A stretch of DNA of 64,000 nt from contig NZ_JAVJAN010000019.1 of NCBI RefSeq assembly GCF_031344075.1, positions 1 through 64,000 of the forward strand, read 5' to 3'. Positions 34,129 to 43,182 of this stretch are shown piece by piece. The DNA comes from Clostridium aquiflavi. GTDB taxonomy: Bacteria > Bacillota > Clostridia > Clostridiales > Clostridiaceae. Within the stretch, counting starts at the first letter, position 1. Each line of letters opens with the position of its first letter. The translations under genes were made by a program, and so were the position numbers. The notes below the pieces were generated by a model. That model worked only from the letters and a program-made list of their open reading frames with translations, was not told the origin of the DNA and searched no databases.

Positions 34129-34839
34129 TTAGAATATACTTACGTAAATTAAAGCTCCTGCTATTGCTCCTAATATTGGTGCTACTACTGGTATCCATGC
34201 ATAGCCCCAATCTGAAGTACCTTTATTTGGTACTGGCAATAAAAAGTGAGCAAGTCTTGGTGCTAAATCTCTAGCTGGGTTTATAGCATATCCTGTTGGA
34301 CCACCTAAACATAATCCCATTGCTAATATTATTACACCTATAGCTACTGGCTGAGTTCCACTTACAAATGGTTGAGCTGTTGCTCCCATTATTGCAAAAA
34401 TTAATATGAATGTTCCTACAAACTCAGTTATAAAGTTGAATACAGGTTTTCTTATTTCTGGAGCTGTACAAAACACTCCTAATTTTGTAGCTTGATCTTC
34501 AGTTTCTTGAAAATGATTATAGTAAGAAACAAGAACTAAAGCTGCTCCTATAAATGCTCCTATAAGTTGTGCTGCTATATACATTGGAACATCAGCCCAT
34601 GCAAATTTTCCAACAGTAGCTAATGCTATTGTAACTGCAGGGTTAAAATGCGCTCCACTAATATTTCCAAACATATATACTGGAATTGCAACAGCTACAG
34701 CCCATCCGCTTGATATAACCATCCATCCTGAATTTTGACCCTTTGTTTTCTTAAGTATTACGTTAGCTACAACAGCATCTCCTAATAATACTAATATTAA
34801 AGTTCCAAACATTTCTGCAAAAAATGTTGCCATGTTCAT
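34129..34839 (-). CDS. glpF: glycerol facilitator (aquaglyceroporin)
   Basis: This is a 236-residue member of the major intrinsic protein family with six transmembrane helices and two half-helices. The two NPA boxes are visible: GAHFNPAVTIAL (about 65) and GYAINPARDLAPRL (about 185). The aspartate after NPAR is typical of glycerol-conducting GlpF rather than water-only channels. It lies at the end of the dha cluster behind a hairpin and so supplies glycerol to the dehydratase. The start ATG has an AGGAGG site (GGAGGACTAAT). Confidence 0.93.
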   Translation of the reverse strand: MNMATFFAEMFGTLILVLLGDAVVANVILKKTKGQNSGWMVISSGWAVAVAIPVYMFGNISGAHFNPAVTIALATVGKFAWADVPMYIAAQLIGAFIGAALVLVSYYNHFQETEDQATKLGVFCTAPEIRKPVFNFITEFVGTFILIFAIMGATAQPFVSGTQPVAIGVIILAMGLCLGGPTGYAINPARDLAPRLAHFLLPVPNKGTSDWGYAWIPVVAPILGAIAGALIYVSIF

Positions 34840-34909
34840 TATATTAGTCCTCCTAAAATCTTATGTTTTTCTATTAATTTATCTTATGAATTTATATAAT
34901 TTCATTTAA

Positions 34910-34937
34910 AGAACCCCTTTAAAAGTAAAGGGGTTCT
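34910..34937 (-). terminator. hairpin between dhaT and glpF
   Basis: An 11-bp perfect stem (AGAACCCCTTT with 34927-34937) and a six-base loop lie 36 bases past the dhaT stop. The T-tract on the minus strand is poor, so it may be a partial terminator or mRNA-stability element. Confidence 0.65.
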
Positions 34938-34972
34938 CATAATAGTTATGTATTATCTACTTTTTAATTATC

Positions 34973-36130
34973 TTAAAATGCAGCTTTAAATATTGCAACT
35001 ATATCTTTTTCGTTTCCTTTTCTTGGGTTACTGAATGCATTACCATCTTTTAATGCCATTTCAGCCATGTATTCGAAATCTTCTTCTTTTATTCCCATTT
35101 CTTTTAAGCTTGTAGGAATTCCGATATCAGTTGAAAGTCTGAACATAGCATCTATAGCTTTTTCTGCTGCTTCCATAACTGATAATCCTTGTATGTTTTC
35201 TCCCATGAATTCTGCTATATCAGCAAATTTTTGTGGGTTTGAGATTAAGTTGTATTTTTCAACATGTGGAAGAAGCATAGCATTAGCTACTCCATGTGGC
35301 ATGTCGTATAATCCACCTAGTTGGTGAGCCATAGCATGAACATATCCTAAGTTAGCATTGTTGAATGCCATACCAGCTAATAATGAACCGTATGCCATGT
35401 TTTCTCTTGCTACTAAGTTTTCACCTAAAGCAACTGCTTGTCTTAAGTTGTTTGATATTAATTTTATTGCTTGTATAGCAGCAGCATCAGTTACAGGGTT
35501 TGCATCTTTTGATACATAAGCTTCGATAGCATGAGTTAATGCATCCATTCCTGTAGCAGCTGTTAAACCTGCAGGTTTTTTAACCATTAATTCTGGATCG
35601 TTGAATGAAGCTAATGGTAAGTTTCTCCAGCTAACTATAACATATTTAACTTTAGTTTTAGTGTTAGTTATAACACAGTGTCTTGTAACTTCACTTGCTG
35701 TTCCAGCTGTAGTGTTAACTGCAACTATTGGTGGAAGAGCTTTAGTTAAAGTTTCTATTCCAGCATATTCATAAAGATCTCCTTCATGAGTAGCAACTAT
35801 ACCAATACCTTTACCACAGTCATGAGCACTTCCGCCTCCAACTGTAACTATCATATCACATTTTTCTTCTTGGAATATTTTTAATCCATCAGCAACATTA
35901 GTGTCTTTTGGATTTGGTTCAACTGCATCATAATATGCAACTTCTATTCCAGCTTCTTGTAATGATTTAACAGTTAATTCTACTGCTCCACCTTCCATGC
36001 TTCTTAAAAATTTATCTGTTACTATTAGAGCTTTTTTTCCGCCTAATATTTGACATCTTTCTCCTACTAATTTTACACATCCAGCTCCCATAAAGTTAAC
36101 ACTTGGTACTAAATAATCGTACATTCTCAT
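34973..36130 (-). CDS. dhaT: 1,3-propanediol dehydrogenase
   Basis: This is a 385-residue iron-dependent group III alcohol dehydrogenase. The NAD-binding GGGSAHDCGKGIG lies near residue 97. The metal-binding residues are in the DALTHAIEAYVS helix and the histidine-rich HAMAHQLGGLYDMPHGVANA. Length and sequence are those of DhaT, which reduces 3-hydroxypropionaldehyde to 1,3-propanediol using NADH, the last step of the reductive branch of glycerol fermentation. AGGAGG precedes the ATG. It follows the HbpS-like gene by 88 bases, in the order known from Clostridium pasteurianum-type dha clusters. Confidence 0.95.
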   Translation of the reverse strand: MRMYDYLVPSVNFMGAGCVKLVGERCQILGGKKALIVTDKFLRSMEGGAVELTVKSLQEAGIEVAYYDAVEPNPKDTNVADGLKIFQEEKCDMIVTVGGGSAHDCGKGIGIVATHEGDLYEYAGIETLTKALPPIVAVNTTAGTASEVTRHCVITNTKTKVKYVIVSWRNLPLASFNDPELMVKKPAGLTAATGMDALTHAIEAYVSKDANPVTDAAAIQAIKLISNNLRQAVALGENLVARENMAYGSLLAGMAFNNANLGYVHAMAHQLGGLYDMPHGVANAMLLPHVEKYNLISNPQKFADIAEFMGENIQGLSVMEAAEKAIDAMFRLSTDIGIPTSLKEMGIKEEDFEYMAEMALKDGNAFSNPRKGNEKDIVAIFKAAF

Positions 36131-36218
36131 TGTAAATTCCTCCTATTAGTTAATCATATATTTAATCTTTTATATATTAATTTAAAATATATTTGCATTG
36201 TTAATACTATAGATATTT

Positions 36219-36644
36219 TTACTTGTTAAAAGCATCTACTGCAGCTTGAGCTATAGCCATATCTTCTTCTACAGTTCCACCACTTACTCCAACAGCTCCT
36301 ACAACTTGACCATCAACTATTATTGGTAGTCCACCGCCAAATGGAACTATTCTGCAATTGTTTGTAAGTTGAAGTCCATAAAGACTTTGTCCTGGTTGTA
36401 CACATTCAGCTATTCCATGGCTTCCTTGCTTTAAACATGCTGCTGTATAAGCTTTGTTTATTGCTATGTCAATGCTTGTTATGAAAGCATCTTCCATTCT
36501 GTGCATTAACATTAAGTTTGCTCCAGCATCTACTGCTGCAAAAATTACTGGTACATTCATGCTAGCTGCTTTTTCTTCTGCTGCTTTAGCCATTTCTTTT
36601 ACTATTTCTAAACTTAATTGTTTTATTTCATTTAACTTTTTCAT
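36219..36644 (-). CDS. GlcG/HbpS-like protein
   Basis: This is a 141-residue soluble alpha/beta protein of the GlcG/HbpS family (DUF336). The pattern PVIFAAVDAGANLMLMHRM, DAFITSIDIAINKAYTAA and the glycine-rich NNCRIVPFGGGLPIIVDGQVVGAVGVSGG are characteristic. Members are common in cobalamin-dependent diol and glycerol dehydratase clusters (PduO C-terminal-like), where a link to corrinoid or heme binding has been proposed. It follows the adenosyltransferase gene by 17 bases, so the two halves of a typical PduO protein are encoded here as separate genes. Confidence 0.85.
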   Translation of the reverse strand: MKKLNEIKQLSLEIVKEMAKAAEEKAASMNVPVIFAAVDAGANLMLMHRMEDAFITSIDIAINKAYTAACLKQGSHGIAECVQPGQSLYGLQLTNNCRIVPFGGGLPIIVDGQVVGAVGVSGGTVEEDMAIAQAAVDAFNK

Positions 36645-36661
36645 AAATTAATCCCCCTAAA

Positions 36662-37174
36662 CTATTTTTCTTCATTATATCTAGCAAATGCATATAAAAC
36701 GTCTGATAGTCTATTTATATACATTTTAACTGGCTCATTAACATGTTCCTCTTTACTAAGTGTAGCAATTATTCTTTCTGCTCTTCTAGTTACAGTTCTT
36801 GCTACATGTAAAGCTGCTGATATTTTATTTTTTCCTGGAGTTACAAATCCATTAAAAGGTCCTGCAAGCTCCATATATTTATCTATTAGAACTTCTAGTT
36901 TTTCTATATCTTCATCTGTTATTACTTCTTTTAAATATGTTAATCCCTTTTCATCACTAGCAAGTTCTGCACCTAATACAAATAATTTCTTTTGTATTTC
37001 TTGGAGTGCATTTTTTTCTTCTTTATCTTCACTCTCAGCATAAGCTAAGCCAATGAATGAAATAACTTCATCAACAGTTCCATATGCTTCAACTCTTAAA
37101 CTATCTTTATCTACTCTACTGCCACCATATAAAGCGGTAGTTCCTTTATCACCTGTTTTAGTATAAATTTTCAT
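36662..37174 (-). CDS. pduO: PduO-type ATP:cob(I)alamin adenosyltransferase
   Basis: This 170-residue protein has the PduO N-terminal signature TKTGDKGTTALYGGSRVDKDS, the ATP-binding segment (here split by my limit at residues 4-24). It also has the C-terminal ARTVTRRAERIIATL and YINRLSDVLYAFAR. It transfers adenosine from ATP to cob(I)alamin to make adenosylcobalamin, the cofactor of glycerol dehydratase. In the cluster it regenerates cofactor released when the reactivase ejects damaged cobalamin. Five-helix trimeric fold expected. It follows dhaG by 21 bases. Confidence 0.93.
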   Translation of the reverse strand: MKIYTKTGDKGTTALYGGSRVDKDSLRVEAYGTVDEVISFIGLAYAESEDKEEKNALQEIQKKLFVLGAELASDEKGLTYLKEVITDEDIEKLEVLIDKYMELAGPFNGFVTPGKNKISAALHVARTVTRRAERIIATLSKEEHVNEPVKMYINRLSDVLYAFARYNEEK

Positions 37175-37195
37175 AATACAACTACTCCTTATACT

Positions 37196-37555
37196 CTACT
37201 TAAAAGCAATTCCCTTAACTAATCTTCCTGCATTAGCTCCTAAAGCTCTTAAAACTTTATCACCATCATCTAGACTAACAGTAAACAAAGGTTCATATTT
37301 TTTAAGTTTATTTAAAGTTAATGTTACTTTTCCACTTTTATCGATACCTATACCTACTGCTAATTTTGAATCTTGTGAAGCTATATGACTAAGCTCTTCT
37401 GAACTTAAGGAATCTTCTTTACTTGATACCTTACAAGGTATTCCTTCTTCTTCTAATCCCCATAAAATTTCATTGAATATAGTTAAGTCTTCTAATGTTG
37501 AACAATGATAAAGACATATGGTTGGCATGTCATATTTAAAATGTCTCATCATCAT
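37196..37555 (-). CDS. dhaG: glycerol dehydratase reactivase, small subunit
   Basis: This 119-residue protein is of DhaG/PduH type, with a fold like the beta subunit of the dehydratase it serves. Visible features are PTICLYHCS, the EEGIPCKV strand, and VGIGIDKSGKVTLTLNKL with the end DKVLRALGANAGRLVKGI. It associates with DhaF; subunit swapping with the dehydratase lets damaged cobalamin leave. The ATG overlaps the dhaF stop by one base (TAATG), so the two are translationally coupled. Three successive ATGs make the exact start uncertain by two residues. Confidence 0.88.
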   Translation of the reverse strand: MMMRHFKYDMPTICLYHCSTLEDLTIFNEILWGLEEEGIPCKVSSKEDSLSSEELSHIASQDSKLAVGIGIDKSGKVTLTLNKLKKYEPLFTVSLDDGDKVLRALGANAGRLVKGIAFK

Positions 37556-39393
37556 TACTTAATTTCTCCATTTCCATCAAAAGCTAATACAAGTCCTGTA
37601 GCTACAGCATTTCTTGGACCTTCTGTTCCTCTGATATTTCCTCTTCCAGCTACTACTCCATATTGTGATAAAGCATTAGTTACTACTTGAGGAACTTCGA
37701 AATCTAATGAAGATCCACCTACTAATACAACAAATTCAATGTCTCTTATATTTCCTGTAGGTGATACTATTTTTAATGCTCTTAAGCAGTTAGTTACAAA
37801 CACCTTTTCTTTAGCACATTTTCTTATGTTCCTAATTTTTTCCAAAGAATTTTGTCCATCTATTGGCACAAGCATTCCATCTTTTAAGATTACAACCTTA
37901 GCAAAAACTTCTGGTTCTAATGGTTTTTCGAAAAACTCTACTGTTCCATCTTCATGTCTTATATGGAATAAGCTTTCTACCTTTGCCAATGGATGTTTTT
38001 TAATATCTTCAGCTAAATTGAAATCTTCTAATCCAAGTTCTGACTTTATAAGCATAGTTACCATGTTACCTGCTCCAGCTAAATGAATTGAACAAATTTC
38101 ACCTTGCTTATTTATTATTGATGCATCAGTAGATCCTGCTCCCATATCTAAGATTGCAAGTGGTGTACTACTCCCTGGAGTTGTTAATGCTCCTCTTATA
38201 GCCATATCAGCTTCTACTCCGCCAACTTCAACAGGAACATTTAATTGTCCTTGTAATTTATCTGCAATCATCTGCATTTGAAGTTTATCAGCTTTAACCA
38301 TAGCAGCTATTCCTACTGCATTTTCCATTGAGAATTCTGCTGCAAGACCACCTTTTACCATTTGAGGTATAAAAGTATCAACTGCTAATAAGTCTTGAAT
38401 TGTGATATCTGATATTTTTTGCTTTGTAAGATTTGCCATTACTTGTCTTACTCTTTCTAACATTCCACCAGCATTTGTACCAGCTTCGCCTTTAACATCT
38501 TGAATTGGAACACATAAGTTAACTGCATCCATTATTTTTTCTGCACCATGTTCTACATCTACAACTTCTTTTCTTTTTAATCCATTTATATGGATTTTAC
38601 CTGCAGGTATACTTTTTTCTTGAACATCACCTTTAGGTGTTTTTATTACTACTGCAGATCTATTTCCTATTAAAGCTCTAGATATTGGTACTATCATTTT
38701 TGTTTCTTCTGATGTTAAATTAAACACTGTAGCAATACCGTATGGATTAGATAAAGTTTCAACAACATCACCTTGTGCAGCAACCTCTACTGCAGCTTTC
38801 ATTCCTACTGGAACTTTTTCTAAAAACATTACTTCATCTACTATAGGTATTTTCTTTTCTAATCTATTATTAATTAGAACTCCATCATCTCTTTGAACTA
38901 TTGCTGATGTTATGTTTATACCTCTTTGAGTTGCAGCATTAATTCTAGCTGCAGCCTCTAAGAAGTTAACTCTATTTAAAATTAACGGAATAAATTGATT
39001 TTCTTCAATTTTATCTACTTCTAAGTTGTCTAAATCTTCAATATATATAGTTTTTCCTATTCCAGTACCTACACCACCTGGAGTAGATGGATTATGTCCA
39101 ATCATTGTAGATTCTGTTATTATAGTTTCAGTAATAGTTTCCATAGCAACATCACCTATAACAGGGGCTGCTTCATTGATTCTAACCAAGTTCAAATCTT
39201 TAAGTTCTAAATTTACTTTTTTTAAAGCTCCTTTTAAAGAGGAAAATACTCCATCTATGTTTTCTTCAGTGCCTTTTATTCCTGTTGTTGGAACTATGCC
39301 ACTTGAAAGAAACTCTACGTTTCCATTTTCAACCTTTGATAACGCTACTTCCGTTGTAGCATTACCAATGTCTACACCTGCAATTATTTTCAT
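37555..39393 (-). CDS. dhaF: glycerol dehydratase reactivase, large subunit
   Basis: This is a 612-residue ATPase of the DhaF/DdrA/PduG family with an Hsp70/actin-like fold. The phosphate loops are seen as VDIGNATTEVAL at the N-terminus and LDMGAGSTDASI near 420. The swiveling insertion domain contains the VPVEVGGVEADMAIRGALTT segment. It uses ATP hydrolysis to expel inactive cobalamin from glycerol dehydratase. It follows dhaE by 27 bases and is coupled to dhaG. A strong AGGAGG-type site lies before the ATG. Confidence 0.94.
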   Translation of the reverse strand: MKIIAGVDIGNATTEVALSKVENGNVEFLSSGIVPTTGIKGTEENIDGVFSSLKGALKKVNLELKDLNLVRINEAAPVIGDVAMETITETIITESTMIGHNPSTPGGVGTGIGKTIYIEDLDNLEVDKIEENQFIPLILNRVNFLEAAARINAATQRGINITSAIVQRDDGVLINNRLEKKIPIVDEVMFLEKVPVGMKAAVEVAAQGDVVETLSNPYGIATVFNLTSEETKMIVPISRALIGNRSAVVIKTPKGDVQEKSIPAGKIHINGLKRKEVVDVEHGAEKIMDAVNLCVPIQDVKGEAGTNAGGMLERVRQVMANLTKQKISDITIQDLLAVDTFIPQMVKGGLAAEFSMENAVGIAAMVKADKLQMQMIADKLQGQLNVPVEVGGVEADMAIRGALTTPGSSTPLAILDMGAGSTDASIINKQGEICSIHLAGAGNMVTMLIKSELGLEDFNLAEDIKKHPLAKVESLFHIRHEDGTVEFFEKPLEPEVFAKVVILKDGMLVPIDGQNSLEKIRNIRKCAKEKVFVTNCLRALKIVSPTGNIRDIEFVVLVGGSSLDFEVPQVVTNALSQYGVVAGRGNIRGTEGPRNAVATGLVLAFDGNGEIK

Positions 39394-39420
39394 TAAATTT
39401 CCTCCTTAATTCAAAGCCAA

Positions 39421-39843
39421 TTATTCTTGTCTTAACTTTTGTCTTGCCTCATAAACTTCAATAGCTTCTCTTACAAAATCAGCATTAACTTTTGCGCCAT
39501 AAACTGTTTCAAGTTCTTCAGCTATTGCAAAAAGCTCTTCTTTTGTTGAACGATTTGGTCTTAATGCATTATATATTTCAAGAATTCTATCATCTGGAAC
39601 TTTTATAAGTTCTGCTGCTCTTCTAAAGTTTCTAGCTATAGCATCTCTCTTCATACCTTCAGCAATTTGAGCTTGCATTTCTAAAGTTTCTGGTGATATT
39701 CTAACGTCTTCTGCTTTAATATCTCCTTTTAATACGTTCTCTAGGGTTATATCTTGTAGATTTTTTCCTGTTGGTGTCTTTATGCTTTCAGGTCTTTTTG
39801 TAGCCAAAGGATAATCTTGTGGATTCATTTTTCTTTGTTCCAT
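39421..39843 (-). CDS. dhaE: glycerol dehydratase, small (gamma) subunit
   Basis: This 140-residue protein matches the gamma subunit of B12-dependent glycerol/diol dehydratases. The N-terminal DYPLATKRPESIKTPTG, the ETLEMQAQIAEGMKRDAIA helix, and the DDRILEIYNALRPNRST segment are all present. The long N-terminal extension that targets PduE/PduD to microcompartments is absent, consistent with a free cytoplasmic enzyme. It is the third gene of the operon, 21 bases after dhaC, with AGGGAG upstream. Confidence 0.93.
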   Translation of the reverse strand: MEQRKMNPQDYPLATKRPESIKTPTGKNLQDITLENVLKGDIKAEDVRISPETLEMQAQIAEGMKRDAIARNFRRAAELIKVPDDRILEIYNALRPNRSTKEELFAIAEELETVYGAKVNADFVREAIEVYEARQKLRQE

Positions 39844-39864
39844 AAAAGTTATTCTCCCTTCAAA

Positions 39865-40449
39865 TTAAAATTTAACTTCAATTTCTATTGGTTTTGCTCC
39901 AATTTCTACATGTTTAGTTTCTTTTATGTGAAATAGGGCAGCTATTGCCATGAACTTAGGTCTAACCATTTGATCGTTCTTTGTAGGAACTGGTGTTGGT
40001 GATTCTCCCTTAGCATATTTTGCTGCATTCTTTCCTATTAATCTATAAGTTTCTAGTGTTAATAGTGGTGCTTGTGGGAATAATTCTAAGTTATTTAAAG
40101 GAAGTAAATCTTTTTGATGGATAACTGTTGTTCCTTTTGATTGTATTCCTATACCTATTCCTGATCCACTTAGTTTTGCTGCATCATTTGATATAAATGA
40201 AACGTCAGATGTTCTTATTACTCTAACAACACGAGCCTTTAGTCCTTCTTCTTCTATTCCAGCTATAATTTCTGTTAATATATCATTGTGTGATACATTA
40301 ACTAATGTCTTGCTTTGAAACTTAAGGAAAGCTGGTGCTAATCCTATAACAACTTCATCTACCTTAGTTCCAACTTTTGCTTCTCCTACTTCAGTAAGCT
40401 GAAGCTTTGGTATAACATATTGATTTGTTGTATTTTCCATATTGCTCAC
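39865..40449 (-). CDS. dhaC: glycerol dehydratase, medium (beta) subunit
   Basis: This 194-residue beta subunit has the Rossmann-like fold of dehydratase beta chains that cradle the lower face of cobalamin. Visible features are EVVIGLAPAFLKFQSKTLVN, HNDILTEIIAGIEEEGLKAR, VSFISNDAAKLSGSGIGIGI and KGTTVIHQKDLLPLNNLELF. It starts directly without a Pdu-type targeting peptide. It lies eight bases past dhaB. Substrate glycerol versus 1,2-propanediol cannot be separated by this subunit alone; the operon content favours glycerol. Confidence 0.93.
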   Translation of the reverse strand: MSNMENTTNQYVIPKLQLTEVGEAKVGTKVDEVVIGLAPAFLKFQSKTLVNVSHNDILTEIIAGIEEEGLKARVVRVIRTSDVSFISNDAAKLSGSGIGIGIQSKGTTVIHQKDLLPLNNLELFPQAPLLTLETYRLIGKNAAKYAKGESPTPVPTKNDQMVRPKFMAIAALFHIKETKHVEIGAKPIEIEVKF

Positions 40450-40457
40450 CTCTACCC

Positions 40458-42122
40458 TTACTCTATATCTTCTGGTTTTATTACGTTAGGGATGTTCTTT
40501 ATTTCTTCCCATCTCTCTGGACTAATTCTATAACCAGTTCCTGGTCCCATATAGTCATTTTTATCATTAACTGCACTTATAACATCAAAATCATTATCTA
40601 ATATAGCTGATGTTTGTAAGTAGTCTCCAGTTACTCTTTGCTTAAGCATGTTTAATATGTTACCTGCAACATCATCAAATCCACCAGTGCTTAATGCTTT
40701 AACTATATCTAATCCACTTACTCTCTTCTTAAGCATTTCTTCTGCTGCCTTTAAGTCTTCAACTATGTTTCTTTCAGGCATATCTTTACTTCCATGAGCA
40801 TAAGTTGCTGCTTCAACTTCTTCATCAGTTATAGCAGGGAATCCTAATTCTCTAAATACTGCTTGTATTGCTTTTGCTGCTTTATTTCTAATTGCAATTG
40901 TTTCTTCTTCTGATACTGGTCTTAATCCACCATCTACCATTAAGTCTCTTTGAAGAACGTTGTAATCATCAAAGTCTTCAGCATCAAAGTTTGAACCTGC
41001 AAACATGTTATCATAGTTTGGAACTGCACTATATCCTGAGAATATGAAGTCTGTTCCTGGTAGCATTTGCATTAATGTTCTTGCTGTTCTTCTTATATCT
41101 GAATGTGAGAAAGTTTGGTCATTTGCTGACGCAACTTCTATATCAAGCATTGCTGCTATTAAGTTTTCAGCAAGTACTGCTCTTATTCCTGATGGAACTG
41201 CTCCTGTCATACCTATACAACTAACTGCACCATTTTGAAGTCCTTGAACTCCAGCACCCTTAGTTATGTATATACATCTTGACTCTAGGTAAAGCATTGA
41301 TTTTCCTTCTGAATATCCCATTAATGCTTCTGAACCTGTACCTGATGTATATCTCATTTTAAGACCTCTTGAAGCATAAGCTGATGCTAAGAATGCCTTT
41401 GACCATGGAGTATCATCTCCATCTGTAAATACTGCTTCAGTTCCATATACTGAAACTGTTTCTGCATAACTTGTAAGTCCTCTCATACCAAGGTCAAGTT
41501 CTGTAGCTTCTTCAACTGAACATTGAGTTAAAACTCCTCCACGACCTACTTGTGAACCTATTAATATAGCTAATGCATTAAATGGAGCATATCTAACTAT
41601 ACCAACTGTAGTTTCTTGTTCTGAAAAACCTCTTATTCCTGCTTCTGCTGCATCTGCTGCAATTTGAACTGGGTTATCTTTTAAGTTTGTAACGTGACAT
41701 TGATTTGAAGGTGTTTTTCTTGCTCTCATTTTTTGAAGAGCCATCATCATTTCAACAACATTCATGTGTGACACAACTTCTACCACCTTAGCTGGTGTTA
41801 TAGATGTTGTTATGTCAACTATCTCATCTCTACTAACATTTATATCTACAAGTTTTCTTGCTATTTCTACTGAATCTAAACTCATAGCTTTTTCTGCATT
41901 TTCTAAATTGATTGCATAGTCAGCTATAAATCTATCTATCATATCAAAGTCTTCTCTTTTTTTGTTATCTAGCTCTACTACTGTTCCATTTTCAATTTTT
42001 ATTGAAGATTTTGGATCGTTAGCGCTATTCATTGCTACTAACCCTTCTTCTGGCCATTCTCCAATAAGACCATCTTGATTTACAGGACGCTTAGCTAAAA
42101 CCTGGAATCTTTTTGATTTCAC
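40458..42122 (-). CDS. dhaB: B12-dependent glycerol dehydratase, large (alpha) subunit
   Basis: The start is a GTG at 42122, eight bases behind GGGGAGG; this yields 554 residues beginning MKSKRFQVLAKRPVNQDG, matching the known N-terminus of DhaB proteins. An ATG two codons earlier is too close to the site. The TIM-barrel catalytic chain carries FSEQETTVGIVRYAPFNALA, the GMRGLTSYAETVSVYGTE stretch, TSGTGSEALMGYSEGKSM, and SGYSAVPNYDNMFAGSNFDA. It converts glycerol to 3-hydroxypropionaldehyde using an adenosylcobalamin radical. First gene of the operon. No microcompartment shell genes are present. Confidence 0.96.
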   Translation of the reverse strand: MKSKRFQVLAKRPVNQDGLIGEWPEEGLVAMNSANDPKSSIKIENGTVVELDNKKREDFDMIDRFIADYAINLENAEKAMSLDSVEIARKLVDINVSRDEIVDITTSITPAKVVEVVSHMNVVEMMMALQKMRARKTPSNQCHVTNLKDNPVQIAADAAEAGIRGFSEQETTVGIVRYAPFNALAILIGSQVGRGGVLTQCSVEEATELDLGMRGLTSYAETVSVYGTEAVFTDGDDTPWSKAFLASAYASRGLKMRYTSGTGSEALMGYSEGKSMLYLESRCIYITKGAGVQGLQNGAVSCIGMTGAVPSGIRAVLAENLIAAMLDIEVASANDQTFSHSDIRRTARTLMQMLPGTDFIFSGYSAVPNYDNMFAGSNFDAEDFDDYNVLQRDLMVDGGLRPVSEEETIAIRNKAAKAIQAVFRELGFPAITDEEVEAATYAHGSKDMPERNIVEDLKAAEEMLKKRVSGLDIVKALSTGGFDDVAGNILNMLKQRVTGDYLQTSAILDNDFDVISAVNDKNDYMGPGTGYRISPERWEEIKNIPNVIKPEDIE

Positions 42123-42203
42123 TTGCATTTCCTCCCCTGAACATAACATTTTATATTTTGACTTTAAGTTATGTTTGCTTTGTTATTTTTTTATCATGAT
42201 TTG

Positions 42204-42299
42204 ATTGTACTAAATTTTCTGACAAAACTCATTGCATTTTTTTGCTTTTTTCTTGCATTTTATTGTTAACTTTTTAGTTTTAAAATGTCATTTTTTTGC
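42204..42299 (-). promoter_or_regulatory. dha operon promoter region with repeated candidate activator sites
   Basis: On the plus strand CATTTTTTTGC occurs exactly at 42235-42245 and 42289-42299, with a relative (CATTTTATTGT) at 42256. Spacings of 21 and 33 bases are near whole helical turns. On the minus strand a -10-like TACAAT lies at 42204-42209 with no good -35, and the nearest repeat sits just upstream of the -35 position. This is how an AraC-type activator would recruit polymerase. The activator is probably the response regulator encoded just upstream. Inference from layout. Confidence 0.45.
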
Positions 42300-42328
42300 T
42301 CACTTTCTTTTTTGAAACTTTTAACTAT

Positions 42329-42371
42329 AAAAAAATAGTCCTAAACCTTAAAGTTATAGGACTATTTTTTT
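42329..42371 (-). terminator. terminator of the sensor/regulator operon
   Basis: A 15-bp stem (AAAAAAATAGTCCTA with TAGGACTATTTTTTT) lies 48 bases beyond the response-regulator stop on the minus strand and separates it from the dha promoter. Confidence 0.88.
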
Positions 42372-42418
42372 ATGAATATAGTAAAAACTTAATAATATTC
42401 ATTATATTTTTTAACAAT

Positions 42419-43168
42419 CTATTTTGTTTTAATAATTTCTCTATATTTTTTAGGAGTAATTCCTTCATATTTTTTAAAAACTCTAATAAAATATCCACAA
42501 TCTTCAAATCCCAAATCTAATGATATATTTAAAATTGGCGTATTTGTATTTTCGAGCATTTCCTTTGCTTTTCCAACTTTCTTTTCATTAACGTAAACCG
42601 TGAAATTTACTCCCATTTCTCTTTTGAAGAGTTTACTAAAATAACAAGTACTTAAATTACATAAATTAGCCATTTTTTCTAAAGTTATATTTTCATTTAA
42701 ACTTTTTTCTATATATTCTATAGATGGATTAATAATAGATTCACTTTCCGAAAAAATTATTGTATCTTTATTTATTTCTTCTTCGCAATCTTCGTTAATT
42801 TTTAAATTAACGAATAGCTCTTTCATTATTGCTGAAATTTCATCAGGTTTAAATGGCTTCAATATATAATCATTGACCCCTAAAACCAATGCTTTACGCA
42901 TAAGTTCAAAATCATCATAAGCAGTAACCATTATTATAATTTTATTAGGGTATTCTTCTTTTATTATTTGAGAAGCCTTTATTCCATCTATTCCAGGCAT
43001 CTTTACATCCATTATTATTACATCTGGATTAAATTTTTTATTAAACTCAATAGCTTCCCTTCCATTACTAGCTTCTGCTATAACATTTGCGTATTCTGTA
43101 TTACCAATAACCATTTTTAACGCTTGTCTTTCTAGTGCTTCATCATCTACTATCATTATTTTAAGCAT
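42419..43168 (-). CDS. AraC-type response regulator (YesN-like) of the dha cluster
   Basis: The ATG at 43168 follows TTAGGAG by seven bases and is preferred over 43186. The 249-residue product has a receiver domain (phospho-acceptor D in DVIIMDVKMPGIDG, conserved KPFKPDE). It also has a C-terminal AraC pair of helix-turn-helix motifs (LEKMANLCNLSTCYFSKLFK and ILNISLDLGFEDCGYFIRVF). It is encoded directly after the PocR-domain kinase and in front of dhaB. It is therefore the likely activator of the dha operon in response to a glycerol- or propanediol-related signal. Confidence 0.9.
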   Translation of the reverse strand: MLKIMIVDDEALERQALKMVIGNTEYANVIAEASNGREAIEFNKKFNPDVIIMDVKMPGIDGIKASQIIKEEYPNKIIIMVTAYDDFELMRKALVLGVNDYILKPFKPDEISAIMKELFVNLKINEDCEEEINKDTIIFSESESIINPSIEYIEKSLNENITLEKMANLCNLSTCYFSKLFKREMGVNFTVYVNEKKVGKAKEMLENTNTPILNISLDLGFEDCGYFIRVFKKYEGITPKKYREIIKTK

Positions 43169-43182
43169 TATAAAACTCCTAA

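Noticed and set aside
42123..42418. Search for a cobalamin riboswitch before dhaB
   Set aside because: The region lacks the B12-box and a suitable fold; control seems to be through the two-component system.
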